Origin: Actinomycetota bacterium
Lineage (GTDB): Bacteria; Actinomycetota; Actinomycetes; Actinomycetales; Microbacteriaceae
Assembly (NCBI GenBank): GCA_018268455.1
Contig: JAFDWM010000011.1
Location: 1 to 45,549, forward strand
Direction of reading: 5' to 3'
DNA: 45,549 bases
Made by a program: the position numbers and the translations under genes. The notes beneath the pieces were generated by a model. That model saw only the letters and a list, made by a program, of their open reading frames with translations. It did no database searches and was not told the DNA's origin. Positions 8,126 to 16,731 of this stretch are shown in pieces; the first letter of the stretch is position 1, and the number at the start of each line of letters is the position of its first letter.

Positions 8126-9357
8126 CGCGCACCTCCCCAGAGGCGCACCGGGGATCCGCCGTTGGCCGCGCACGGCTCGCCGAGCACCGGGGTGCCGGTG
8201 GCCAGTCCGCCGATGCCGACCGTCTCGCTGCGGGTGACGAAGACCTGCGGCCGGAAGCCGAAGATCACCGTGTCGCCCTCGCGCACGTCGAGCGGCGCAG
8301 AGCTGCCGTCGGCCGCGGCGATGTCGAGCGGCACCGTAGCGTAGTAGTCGATCGCCTCCGGTGCGGGCATCTCCACCCGCAGCTGCCGCGCTTCGGCGGG
8401 ATCCTCCCCCGCACGCACCAGCAGGGCACGCGTCTGCGGGATGCCGAGCACCGGATCCGCGTAGAGCCCGCCGCCGTAGACGTAGGCCCTGCCGTTCCAC
8501 AGGTGCGAGACCTCGCTCACGTACGCGATCGCCGGATCCTCGACCAGATCCCTCGCCGCGTGCAGCGGCGTGGTGCCGGTGAGACCGTGACCGGGTTCGA
8601 CCTGCGTGGCCCCGGCCTCCGCCAGCGCGGCGAGCGTCGCCGTGGAGGTGGTTCCCGGCGCGTTCACCGCGAAGCCGGAGAACCCGGCCGCCTCCAGCGC
8701 CGCCCGCGCCCTCGTGAGCGTGCGGCGGTTGGGAGTGGCGATGACATCGCCGTCGCCGGCGTCGAACAGCGTGGCCGGGAACGTCGTGATCCCGCCGAAT
8801 CGCACCCCGGGGATCTCATCCATGAGCCGCGCGACCTGCACGACCTCGTCGACCGGGAATCCGCCCTCGTGACCGGTGTAGAACCGGTCCTCCGGCGCGA
8901 CGACGCGCACCAGCACGGCCTGCTCGCGCCCCGTGGCCCGTGCGGCCTCGCCCGCCCAGCGGGCCTGCGCCTCGCTGAACACGGTCCAGAACAGCGGCTC
9001 GAGTGCGGCGGCCTCGGCGGCCCGCGAGCGCGGGATCTGCACGAGATGTCCCAGATGGCCGATGGCGAGGCCGGCGAGCGCGGCAGCCTGCGCGCACTCC
9101 AGATCCACGCCGACGGCATGTCCGATGCCGCCGGCGCGGATCGCCGCCGCGGCGTCGGGGTTGCGCCCGATCTGCTTGGTCATCGCGAACGCGTCGAGCC
9201 CGAGCCGCGCCGCCTCGGTCGCGATCGCGCGCGCGTTGCGCTCGATCGCGTCGGTGTCGAGCACCCAGGTGTTGGGGCTGAGCGCACCGCTGCGGTGGAG
9301 CTCGGCCGCCGCACGCAGCAGGCCGGGGTTGCGGCGCTGCAGGAGGGTGAGGAACAT
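8122..9357 (-). CDS. YhfX-like PLP-dependent (alanine racemase fold) enzyme
   Basis: A 411-residue protein with an N-terminal PLP barrel and a C-terminal beta domain. After LSPNTWVLDTDAIERNA comes AFAMTKQIGRNP. Lys61 in this motif is the expected Schiff-base lysine, and the TKQ-GRNP form marks the YhfX group, not catabolic alanine racemases. VQIPRSRAAEA, GITTFPATLF, PGTTSTATL and VEPGHGLTGTTPLHA follow. In E. coli, yhfX sits in the yhf operon with php. Here too a Php-type gene is in the same operon, supporting a shared pathway. The reaction of YhfX is not established to my knowledge; racemisation or deamination of an amino compound is a guess. Its start overlaps the permease stop by 1 nt. Confidence 0.82.
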   Translation of the reverse strand: MFLTLLQRRNPGLLRAAAELHRSGALSPNTWVLDTDAIERNARAIATEAARLGLDAFAMTKQIGRNPDAAAAIRAGGIGHAVGVDLECAQAAALAGLAIGHLGHLVQIPRSRAAEAAALEPLFWTVFSEAQARWAGEAARATGREQAVLVRVVAPEDRFYTGHEGGFPVDEVVQVARLMDEIPGVRFGGITTFPATLFDAGDGDVIATPNRRTLTRARAALEAAGFSGFAVNAPGTTSTATLAALAEAGATQVEPGHGLTGTTPLHAARDLVEDPAIAYVSEVSHLWNGRAYVYGGGLYADPVLGIPQTRALLVRAGEDPAEARQLRVEMPAPEAIDYYATVPLDIAAADGSSAPLDVREGDTVIFGFRPQVFVTRSETVGIGGLATGTPVLGEPCAANGGSPVRLWGGAR

Positions 9358-10337
9358 CAGCGTCCTTTCTTGCCGCGCAGCGACAGCGTCACCGCGACGA
9401 GGATGATGAGACCGCGCACGATCATCTGCTGCGCGACGGTGAGCCCGCCCAGCAGCAGGCCGTAGTTGATCATGCTCATGAACAGGGATCCGACGACGGC
9501 GCCGATGACCGACCCCTTGCCGCCCGTGAGCGCCGTGCCGCCGACGATGACCGCGGCGAGCACGCTCATCAGATCCGAGGTGCCCAGGGTGTACGTCGCC
9601 CCGACCAGCCGGCCCGCATAGAGGAGGCCGGCCAGGGCCGCGGTCGCGCCGCTGGCGAGGAACACCATCAGCCGTACCCGGTCGACGCGGATCCCGGAGA
9701 CCCTCGCGGCCTGCGCACTGTTGCCCACTGCGAGCACGTGCGCGCCGGCACGGCGCCGGCGCAGCACGTGCCAGCCGACCGCGGTCGCGAGGATCGACCA
9801 CAGCACGAGCACGGGCACGCCCAGCACGCTTCCGCCGCCGAAGATCCACACGAACGCCGGATCCGTGACCGGCACCGACTGCAGCCCGGTGATCTGCTGT
9901 GCGAGTCCCGCGACCAGGCCCATCGTGGCCAGGGTCACCAGGAAGGAGGGGAGCCGCACGACGGTGACGAACAGCCCGTTCACCAGGCCGACGAGCGCGC
10001 CGGCGCCGAGGCCGGCGAGCGCTCCCAGCCACCACTGCCCCGTCGCCTGCAGCGCGAGCGCGCCGGTGAGGGCCGAGAACGCGACCGTGGATCCGATCGA
10101 CAGGTCGATCTCGCCGAGACTCAGCACGAACACCGCGCCGATCGCCATGATCGTGATCGGCGCGGCCTGCGTGACGATCGTGACCAGCGTGGTCACGTTG
10201 AGGAAGCTGGCGCCCTGGGTGATCGCGAAGAACGCGAAGACGACGATGAAGCCGGCGTACACGACGTAGTCGCGCCATCCGTGCGCGATGCGGGCGGACA
10301 GGGCCGGTGCCGCCGAGGCGGCGGTGACAGCGGTCAT
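9357..10337 (-). CDS. Sugar ABC transporter permease (RbsC/FrcB family)
   Basis: A 326-residue membrane protein with about 8-10 hydrophobic segments. It carries the BPD_transp_2 motif FVLSLGEIDLSIGSTVAFSA and the ATPase-coupling region with LMSVLAAVIVGGTALTGGKG. This is the ribose/fructose-type permease, working as a homodimer. The ATG at 10337 overlaps the ROK kinase stop (ATGA), and the stop overlaps the YhfX-like start. Expression is thus translationally locked to kinase and PLP enzyme, so transport and catabolism are made together. The substrate is unknown. Confidence 0.93.
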   Translation of the reverse strand: MTAVTAASAAPALSARIAHGWRDYVVYAGFIVVFAFFAITQGASFLNVTTLVTIVTQAAPITIMAIGAVFVLSLGEIDLSIGSTVAFSALTGALALQATGQWWLGALAGLGAGALVGLVNGLFVTVVRLPSFLVTLATMGLVAGLAQQITGLQSVPVTDPAFVWIFGGGSVLGVPVLVLWSILATAVGWHVLRRRRAGAHVLAVGNSAQAARVSGIRVDRVRLMVFLASGATAALAGLLYAGRLVGATYTLGTSDLMSVLAAVIVGGTALTGGKGSVIGAVVGSLFMSMINYGLLLGGLTVAQQMIVRGLIILVAVTLSLRGKKGR

Positions 10338-11356
10338 GCGGGGATTCCTTCCGTGCGGAGCTGCCCGGCCGTCCGGCCGGAGGGTGTGCCGTGCCCCGCT
10401 GCGGCCCGATCGGCCGTGCGCACGAGCTCGGCGGCGCCGATGAGCGGCCCGTCGCCGCCGAGCGCGGAGATCTCCACGCTCAGGTCGCCGTGGCCGTGCC
10501 GTTCCAGCCAGGTGCGGATGCGGCTGAGCAGCTCGGGGCGGGAGCCGATCCCGCCGCCCAGCACGACGAGCGCCGGATCCGTCACGGCACGCACCGCCAC
10601 CAGGGCACGGGCCAGCCAGAGCGCCTCCTCATCGAGGGCGTCCTGAGCCTCGGCGACGCCCGCGACGGCACGGGCGAAGACGTCCCGGGCAGTGCGGGCG
10701 CCGGTGTCACGGGCGGCGAGCACGTCTCCCGCGACCACCTCCTCGAGGGGGCCGCGGCGGCGCGTGGCGGGATCGAGCGGATCCGCCCCGAACGGCAGGT
10801 AGCCGATCTCGCCGGCCGCTCCGGTCGCGCCGCGCACCAGCCGCCCGTCGCTGACGAGGCCCATGCCGATGCCGGTGCCGACCGCCACGAAGGCGAAGTC
10901 CGCGATGTCGCGCCCTCGCCCTGCGGCGAGCTCGCCGAGGGCGGCGGCGTTGACGTCGTTGTCCAGGACCACGGGGCAGCCGAACCGTGCCGACAGCGTC
11001 GGCCCGAGACCCGTGCTCTCGCCGAGGTTCGGTGCGGACGCGAGCCCGCCCGCCTGGGTGGGCACGCCCGCGCCGCCGATGCCGATCCCGGCGATGCGGA
11101 TGCCCTCACCGACATCCGCATCGCCAGGGCGGCGCCCGTCCGGTGCACCCGACGTCCCGGCGGTCGCCGCCGTCCCGTCGCCGGCATCGCACAGGGCCAC
11201 GACGATCTCCGCGAGCTGGGCGGCGACCGCGCGACGCGGATCGGTGATCGCGTCCACGGTGCGTCCGATGCGCCCCTCGGCATCGACCAGACCCGCGCGG
11301 ATCTTCGACCCGCCGAGGTCGATCCCCACCCAGACCTCCGCGGCTGTCGTGCTCAT
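10334..11356 (-). CDS. ROK family sugar kinase
   Basis: A 340-residue actin-fold kinase. The ATP-binding start is VWVGIDLGGSKIRAGLVD. The catalytic base is expected at Asp134 in VVLDNDVNAAALGE, and the second phosphate motif is VAVGTGIGMGLVSDGRL. Two oddities stand out. A Gly/Ala/Asp-rich insert at about 58-86 precedes IAGIGIGGAGVP. The usual ROK zinc motif (CxCGxxGC) is absent: the region reads EIGYLPFGADPLDP and then RRRGPLEEVV. It lies between the Php-like and permease genes with ATGA overlaps at both ends. It probably phosphorylates the imported sugar. The phosphorylated sugar would fit the phospho-lactone preference known for some Php relatives. Confidence 0.9.
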   Translation of the reverse strand: MSTTAAEVWVGIDLGGSKIRAGLVDAEGRIGRTVDAITDPRRAVAAQLAEIVVALCDAGDGTAATAGTSGAPDGRRPGDADVGEGIRIAGIGIGGAGVPTQAGGLASAPNLGESTGLGPTLSARFGCPVVLDNDVNAAALGELAAGRGRDIADFAFVAVGTGIGMGLVSDGRLVRGATGAAGEIGYLPFGADPLDPATRRRGPLEEVVAGDVLAARDTGARTARDVFARAVAGVAEAQDALDEEALWLARALVAVRAVTDPALVVLGGGIGSRPELLSRIRTWLERHGHGDLSVEISALGGDGPLIGAAELVRTADRAAAGHGTPSGRTAGQLRTEGIPA

Positions 11357-12363
11357 CGGATGCCCTCCAGCACGCGCGCCGGGTTCGTCCGGCAGAGTCG
11401 GTCGACCGCCTCGGCGGACACCCCACGCTCGGCGAGCATCGGCAGGAACACCTCGTCGAGGTAGGCGTAACCCCAGGCGCCGTGTGTGCCGGGGTTCATC
11501 CAGAGCTCGGCGCCGGTGAGGTCCTGCGCCAGCAGGATCCGGTCTCCGTAGCCCTCTGCCACGAGGGTCGCGACCATGTCGGCCCTTCCCTCGTCGGCGC
11601 GGAAGAACGACCGCTTGGCGAACTCCCCGTCCGCACGTCGCGCGGGTTCGGGCCCGAGGAAGAAGTCCCAGGTCTGCTTGCCGATGGTGTCGATCGCGAT
11701 GCCCGCGCCGCGGTCGAGGATGCGCCGGGCGGCGTCGAGGTGCAGCTGGGTGTCGACGTGCCCGATGACGATGCCCGCAGGGTCCGCCCCCTCACCCAGG
11801 AGCACGTCCAGCTGCTCCTGGGCCATGGTGCCGTGCGTGGTGTGCGTCATGATCGACAGTCCGGTCTCGCGCTGGGCGCGGGCGGCGGCACGCAGCATGC
11901 GCTCCTCGAAGGCGGTGATCTCGCCGAGACTCGTCGCCTGCTCCCCGAAGACACCGGCGCGCACGCCGCTGGATCCGATCCCCTCGCCGGCATCCGAGAC
12001 GAGGCGCGCGGCGAGCTCGGAGACCGATGCCGCACGCGCCCAGGCGGGCGCATACGACTCCAGGTAGACCGCGGTGCCGCTGACGATGTGCAGCCCCGAC
12101 CGGTGCGAGATCTCGGCGAGCGCGGCGGCGTTCGCGCCCGCCTCGTCGCGTCCGACCACGCCGTACGGCGAGAGATCGACGACGGTGCCGAAGCCGCGGT
12201 CGCGCAGCGCGGAGACCGCCCGCACGGCGACCTCGATCGCGTCGTCCTGCGCCCCGCCGCTGAGCCAGCGCCCTGGCAGCAGCGAGAGCAGATGCTCGTG
12301 CGGCATGACCCGCCCGAGCTGAGCGCCGTCGACCTCGCCGAGCACGGTGGTGACCGTTCCCAT
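11353..12363 (-). CDS. Phosphotriesterase-family hydrolase, Php-like (probable lactonase)
   Basis: A 336-residue metal-dependent amidohydrolase of the phosphotriesterase homology group (COG1735). All metal ligands are visible: His22 and His24 (MPHEHLL), Glu141 (VFGEQATSLGEIT) in place of the carboxylated lysine, His174 (IMTHTTHG), His202 (IVIGHVDTQ) and Asp281 (ILLAQDLTG). The stretches GIAIDTIGKQ and WGYAYLDEVFLP follow the E. coli Php pattern closely. Characterised COG1735 members hydrolyse phosphorylated sugar lactones, so a lactonase step is plausible. Organophosphate hydrolysis is not implied. GAAAGGAC precedes the ATG. The gene follows the binding protein by 49 nt and overlaps the kinase. 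Confidence 0.9.
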   Translation of the reverse strand: MGTVTTVLGEVDGAQLGRVMPHEHLLSLLPGRWLSGGAQDDAIEVAVRAVSALRDRGFGTVVDLSPYGVVGRDEAGANAAALAEISHRSGLHIVSGTAVYLESYAPAWARAASVSELAARLVSDAGEGIGSSGVRAGVFGEQATSLGEITAFEERMLRAAARAQRETGLSIMTHTTHGTMAQEQLDVLLGEGADPAGIVIGHVDTQLHLDAARRILDRGAGIAIDTIGKQTWDFFLGPEPARRADGEFAKRSFFRADEGRADMVATLVAEGYGDRILLAQDLTGAELWMNPGTHGAWGYAYLDEVFLPMLAERGVSAEAVDRLCRTNPARVLEGIR

Positions 12364-12412
12364 GAGTGTCCTTTCGAATGCGGGCGCCGCGGCGCCTCGG
12401 CGGAGTTCCTGG

Positions 12413-13543
12413 TTACTTGCCGGTCACGCTGGCGGGCGGTTCGGTGCCGTAGTCGGCCTTCCACCCGTCGGCGAGGTTCTTCTTGGTGACCTTGGTGGGC
12501 TCGGAGGCCACCAGCGCGGGCGCCGTCCTGCCCAGCAGGCCGTAGGCGCCTGCGTCGGCGAGGCCGGTGCCGATTCCGACGGATCCGTTCCCGATCATGC
12601 CCGCCACACCGGGACCGGTGTTCATGGCGGCGGCGAGCGCGGTGTCGATGTCGTTCGTCACGAGCTGGATGTCGGTGCGCCCTGACGCCTTGATGGCCGC
12701 GAGCACGCCCTGCGCGGCGGTGGCCCAGGAGACGTAGATGCCCTTGAGGTTCGGGTGCTTGGCGATCAGCGCCGCGGCGACGGTCTGCGTCTCGGTCTCC
12801 TTCGCGAAGCCCGCGTCCTCGACGATGCTGATCTTGGGGTACTCGGATCCGATCCAGTCCTTGAACGCCTTGTCGCGCTGATTCGTGAACCAGAAGTTGG
12901 CGTTGTAGCCGACCACGCCGATCTCCCCGGCTCCGCCCAGCGCGTCGCCGAGCACCTCGGCGTTCGCCTTGCCGGCCTTCGCCAGGTCCTCGGTGACGAT
13001 CGACACGAACTCCTTGCCTGCGGTGTAGCCGGCCGGCGGCGTGGTCATGATCACCAGCTTGGATCCGCCGTCGACGATGGGCTTGAACGAGGTGGCCGCC
13101 GAGGTCGGGTCGACGGCGATCGCGACGACGATGCTGGGCTTGAGCGCCATCACCGTCTGGATGTTGTTGGCCTGCGTGCCGGCGTCGAAGTCGGCCTGCG
13201 TGCTGGCGACGACCTTGATCCCCAGCCGCTCGAACTCGGCCCTGGCGCCGCGCTCGACCGCCGCCACGAAGTCACCCGAGGTGTGCCACACGAACGCGGC
13301 TGTGAACTGACCGGCCTTGATCTTCGCGACGTCGTCGGCGGAGAGCACGAGGTCGGAGAGGGGGCCGGGCTTCTCACCGTTCGGGCCGGCGAACTCCAGG
13401 CTGGGTGCGGCAGCGGGCGAGGCGGGCGCGTCCGTGGGGGCGGCTCCCGTCGTCGGCGCGGAGCATCCGGCCAGCAGGGCGATGGTGGCGGTGACGGCCG
13501 CCGCGGCGAGCGCGACGCGATGCCGCGCGTTCAGAGCAATCAT
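12413..13543 (-). CDS. Sugar ABC transporter substrate-binding lipoprotein
   Basis: A 376-residue lipoprotein. The signal peptide runs to LLAGC (Cys at about residue 27), followed by a Pro/Ala/Thr linker and a type-I periplasmic-binding fold. Recognisable parts are TAAFVWHTSGDFVAAVERGA, KPSIVVAIAVDPTS, IGVVGYNANFWF and LKGIYVSWATAAQGVLAAIK. This is the ribose/xylose-type (PBP type 1) sugar receptor. I set the start at ATG 13543 because a clean GGAAGG site precedes it and the signal peptide begins just after. It is the first and probably most highly expressed gene of the operon, behind the promoter at 13614-13643. Confidence 0.92.
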   Translation of the reverse strand: MIALNARHRVALAAAAVTATIALLAGCSAPTTGAAPTDAPASPAAAPSLEFAGPNGEKPGPLSDLVLSADDVAKIKAGQFTAAFVWHTSGDFVAAVERGARAEFERLGIKVVASTQADFDAGTQANNIQTVMALKPSIVVAIAVDPTSAATSFKPIVDGGSKLVIMTTPPAGYTAGKEFVSIVTEDLAKAGKANAEVLGDALGGAGEIGVVGYNANFWFTNQRDKAFKDWIGSEYPKISIVEDAGFAKETETQTVAAALIAKHPNLKGIYVSWATAAQGVLAAIKASGRTDIQLVTNDIDTALAAAMNTGPGVAGMIGNGSVGIGTGLADAGAYGLLGRTAPALVASEPTKVTKKNLADGWKADYGTEPPASVTGK

Positions 13544-13613
13544 GAAAGACCTTCCTTGGTTCTTCTCGTCGCGAGCCGGGTGCCTCGCGCGCATCGGTCG
13601 ACGCTGACGGACC

Positions 13614-13643
13614 ATTTTGATTTCAGTTCGCAACCAATGTCAA
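13614..13643 (-). promoter_or_regulatory. Promoter of the sugar-lactone operon
   Basis: On the minus strand TTGACA (13638-13643) is followed after 18 nt by CAAAAT (13614-13619), giving a leader of about 64 nt before 13543. The -35 region sits inside an inverted repeat TTTCAG-N20-CTGAAA (13621-13652), a possible repressor site. The tract is AT-richer than its surroundings. Confidence 0.55.
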
Positions 13644-13663
13644 GCCCTGAAACGACAATTCGC

Positions 13664-13680
13664 TGGGTACGATCGACCCA
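13664..13680. promoter_or_regulatory. Candidate operator for the divergent ROK repressor
   Basis: TGGGT-N7-ACCCA forms a dyad midway between the divergent operon and the ROK repressor gene. TAGACT (13702-13707) downstream is a likely -10 for the repressor. Binding is inferred from position only. Confidence 0.35.
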
Positions 13681-13731
13681 GGCGCACTCGGCGCGCCTTA
13701 TTAGACTCACGTTGAGGCCGAAAGGAACGCG

Positions 13732-14889
13732 ATGGTCCACGACACCCGAGAGCTGAACCGCAGCGCGGTGCTGAGCCAGCTGCTGCGGTCGCGGCCCGCG
13801 AGTCGCAAGCAGATCGCCCAGGCGTCCGGCATCTCCCCGGCCACGGTGACCCGGGCCGTGGAGCAGCTGATCACCGAGGGGATCGTGCGCGAGGGGTCGG
13901 AGCTGGTGTCGGATCAGCGCGGCCGCCGCGCGGTGCTGCTCGACGTGGTCGCCGACCGCGCACTGGTCGTCGGCGTCGACCTCGGCGCCAGCAATGCCCG
14001 GCTGCTGCTGGCCGACTTCACCGGATCCACGCTCGATCGGCACCGCGCACCGACCCCTGCAGGGGCCGACGGCGAGGCGCTCGCGGTCTGGCTCGTGGCG
14101 CAGATCCGCGCGCTCGCCGGCACCCGCATCGCGCAGGTGGGTCATGTGTGCATCGGCGTCCCCGGAGCGGTGCGCGATGACGGCTGGACCATCACGAACG
14201 CCCCCAACCTCGCCCAGGTCGAGGGATCCGTGTTCCTCGCCCGGGTGGCAGAGCTGCTCGGGATCGGGGTGACCGCCGACAACGACGCCAACCTCGCACT
14301 GCTCGGGGAGCAGCGGTTCGGTGCCGCGCAGGGCCACCCCACGTCGGTGATGATCACGATCGGCGCGGGGCTCGGCGCCGGGATCGCCATCGACGGCACG
14401 CTGCTGCGCGGGGCGAACGGCATCATCGGCGAATTCGGGCAGCTGCCGGCAGGACCCCTCGGCACCCGGCTGGAGCTGATGGTGACAGGGCCCGGCCTGA
14501 TGCGCCTCGCCGCGGAGGCGGGGGTCGCGATCGACTCGCCGACCGCGCTGTTCCAGCCCGATGCCCCGGAGCCGGTGCAGCGGCTGCGTTCGCACTTCGA
14601 CCACGCGCTGCAGATCGTGCTCACCGCCGCCGCGGTGTCGTGCGACCCGAGTGTGATCGTGCTCGGCGGCGGGATCGCGGACTCGCTGGTCTCGCACCTG
14701 GGTCGCTACCAGGACGCCCTGCGCGCGCAGCTGGGCAACGAGGTGCAGATCGCGGCGACCGCGCTCGGGGAGTACGGAGGCGCCCTCGGCGGTGCCGTCG
14801 CCGCCCTGCACCGGCTGTACCTGGAGATCGGCGTGGACGGCTCCGCGCTCGGCGAGATCCCCCATCCAGCCCCGACCGCCGCGGGCTGA
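13732..14889 (+). CDS. ROK family transcriptional repressor (NagC/XylR-like)
   Basis: A 385-residue regulator. The N-terminal winged helix (about 5-65) contains SRKQIAQASGISPATVTRA and LITEGIVREG. A ROK effector domain follows, with VVGVDLGASNARLLLADF, VCIGVPGAVRD, TADNDANLALLGE and MITIGAGLGAGIAIDGTLL. The domain lacks the usual cysteine-rich zinc motif, as does the ROK kinase of the neighbouring operon. GAAAGGAA precedes the ATG. Being divergent from the sugar operon, it is the obvious local regulator. The inducer is presumably the imported sugar or its phosphate. Confidence 0.9.
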   Translation: MVHDTRELNRSAVLSQLLRSRPASRKQIAQASGISPATVTRAVEQLITEGIVREGSELVSDQRGRRAVLLDVVADRALVVGVDLGASNARLLLADFTGSTLDRHRAPTPAGADGEALAVWLVAQIRALAGTRIAQVGHVCIGVPGAVRDDGWTITNAPNLAQVEGSVFLARVAELLGIGVTADNDANLALLGEQRFGAAQGHPTSVMITIGAGLGAGIAIDGTLLRGANGIIGEFGQLPAGPLGTRLELMVTGPGLMRLAAEAGVAIDSPTALFQPDAPEPVQRLRSHFDHALQIVLTAAAVSCDPSVIVLGGGIADSLVSHLGRYQDALRAQLGNEVQIAATALGEYGGALGGAVAALHRLYLEIGVDGSALGEIPHPAPTAAG

Positions 14890-14949
14890 GCCGCGGAAAC
14901 CGCGCGATAGACTGGACGCGCCCCCGCCCGCGACTTCCCGGAGCCACGT

Positions 14950-15194
14950 ATGCCCACCATCGTCGTCGACGTCATGCCCAAGTCCGAACTGCTCGACCCG
15001 CAGGGCAAGGCCGTGTCGGGTGCCTTCGCCCGCACCGGCGTGACCGCGTTCAGCGACGTCCGCATCGGCAAGCGCTTCGAGCTCACCGTCGAGGGCGAGG
15101 TCACCGAGGCCGTGCTCGCCGAGGCGCGCCGCGTGGCCGATGAGGTGCTCTCCAACTCCGTGATCGAGGACGTCGTCCGCGTCGAGGTCGCCGA

Positions 15195-15198
<4 letters not shown>
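14950..15198 (+). CDS. purS: FGAM synthase subunit PurS
   Basis: An 82-residue PurS, the small dimeric subunit that bridges PurL and PurQ in formylglycinamidine ribonucleotide synthase. The family pattern is clear: [19 protein letters not shown], then [20 protein letters not shown] and a final [10 protein letters not shown] strand. A -10 box TAGACT (14908-14913) and a CGGAG site precede the ATG. The stop overlaps the purQ start by 4 nt (ATGA), so the two subunits are coupled. purL is not next to them in this window. Confidence 0.95.
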
Positions 15199-15902
<704 letters not shown>

Positions 15903-15937
15903 TCGTTTCCGCCGTCCGCGGCATTGCCGTCTCCTCT

Positions 15938-16022
15938 GCGACGCCTGCACGATCGCGCGACGCCTGCACGACCGGATCCGCGAATCCGTCGTACGGACGT
16001 CGCGGCGTCGTGCAGGTGTCGC
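15938..16022. repeat. Hairpin element, unit GCGACGCCTGCACGA (element 1)
   Basis: Two direct copies of a 15-bp unit (15938-15952 and 15957-15971) are followed by two inverted copies (15989-16003 degenerate, 16008-16022 with one change). The two 34-nt arms are equal in length and pair at about 27 positions around a 17-nt loop. It lies between purQ and the DHFR-like gene. No T-run follows, so a classical terminator is unlikely. Confidence 0.75.
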
Positions 16023-16106
16023 GGCGCGCGTCGGCTCTTCGGATCCATTGCCCCGCCCTCGCACTCGGGTCTAGCGTCGAATCGGCATCGGCGAGCGGAG
16101 GATCCC

Positions 16107-16694
16107 ATGGGCCGGTTCGTGTACTGGATGAACGTGTCCCTCGATCTGCGCATCGAGGCCGCCCCCGACGAGAACGGCGGGGGCGACTGGATGCGGATCG
16201 GCGAGCCGCTGCACCGCGAATTCAATCGCCGCGCGGCGGACTTGGCCCTCATGGTGCAGGGGCGCCGGGTGTTCGAGATCATGGAGTCGTTCTGGCCGGC
16301 GGCGCGCGATGACCGCACGCTGCCCGCGTACCTGCAGGAGTACGGCGCGATCTGGACGGACAAACCGAAGATCCTCGTCTCACGCACCCGCGCCGAGGCG
16401 CCGTTCCACACCACGGTCATCGGCGAGGACGCGATCTCCCGGCTCGCCGAGCTCCGCGCCGAGACCGACGGTGCCATCGGCGTCGGCGGTGCGACACTGG
16501 CTACCGCGCTGCTCGACGCCGGCCTGCTCGACGAGCTGCTGCTGTTCACGCACCCGGCGGTCCTCGGATCCGGCCGGCCGCTATTCGATGAGCCCGGGCC
16601 CGGCCGGGCCAGGCCTCCGGTGATCCTCGACCTGCTCGAGCAGGCGACGTTCGACGAGGGCGTCACGATGCACCACTACGCCGTGCGGCGCTGA
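16107..16694 (+). CDS. Dihydrofolate reductase family protein (RibD C-terminal fold)
   Basis: A 195-residue protein of the DHFR/RibD_C superfamily. It begins GRFVYWMNVSLDLRIEAA, has ALMVQGRRVFEIME, the NADPH-site GAIGVGGATLATALLDAGL, and ends with a strand containing FDEGVTMHHYAVRR. The order of elements fits the YyaP/RibD_C type, not housekeeping FolA. The true substrate of such proteins is generally unknown; NADPH-dependent reduction is expected. The ATG at 16107 follows GGAGG. A -10 TAGCGT lies at 16072-16077, so it has its own promoter behind hairpin element 1. Confidence 0.85.
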   Translation: MGRFVYWMNVSLDLRIEAAPDENGGGDWMRIGEPLHREFNRRAADLALMVQGRRVFEIMESFWPAARDDRTLPAYLQEYGAIWTDKPKILVSRTRAEAPFHTTVIGEDAISRLAELRAETDGAIGVGGATLATALLDAGLLDELLLFTHPAVLGSGRPLFDEPGPGRARPPVILDLLEQATFDEGVTMHHYAVRR

Positions 16695-16731
16695 GCCACG
16701 GGTCTCGCCGACGGTCAGCCGAGGGCGGCGG

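Noticed and set aside
11353-12363. Organophosphate-degrading phosphotriesterase
   Set aside because: Glu141 replaces the carboxylated lysine and the sequence follows Php/COG1735, whose known members act on lactones.
15938-16022. Rho-independent terminator after purQ
   Set aside because: The stem is long and imperfect and no T-run follows on either strand. The same holds for the other hairpin elements, so I call them repeats.
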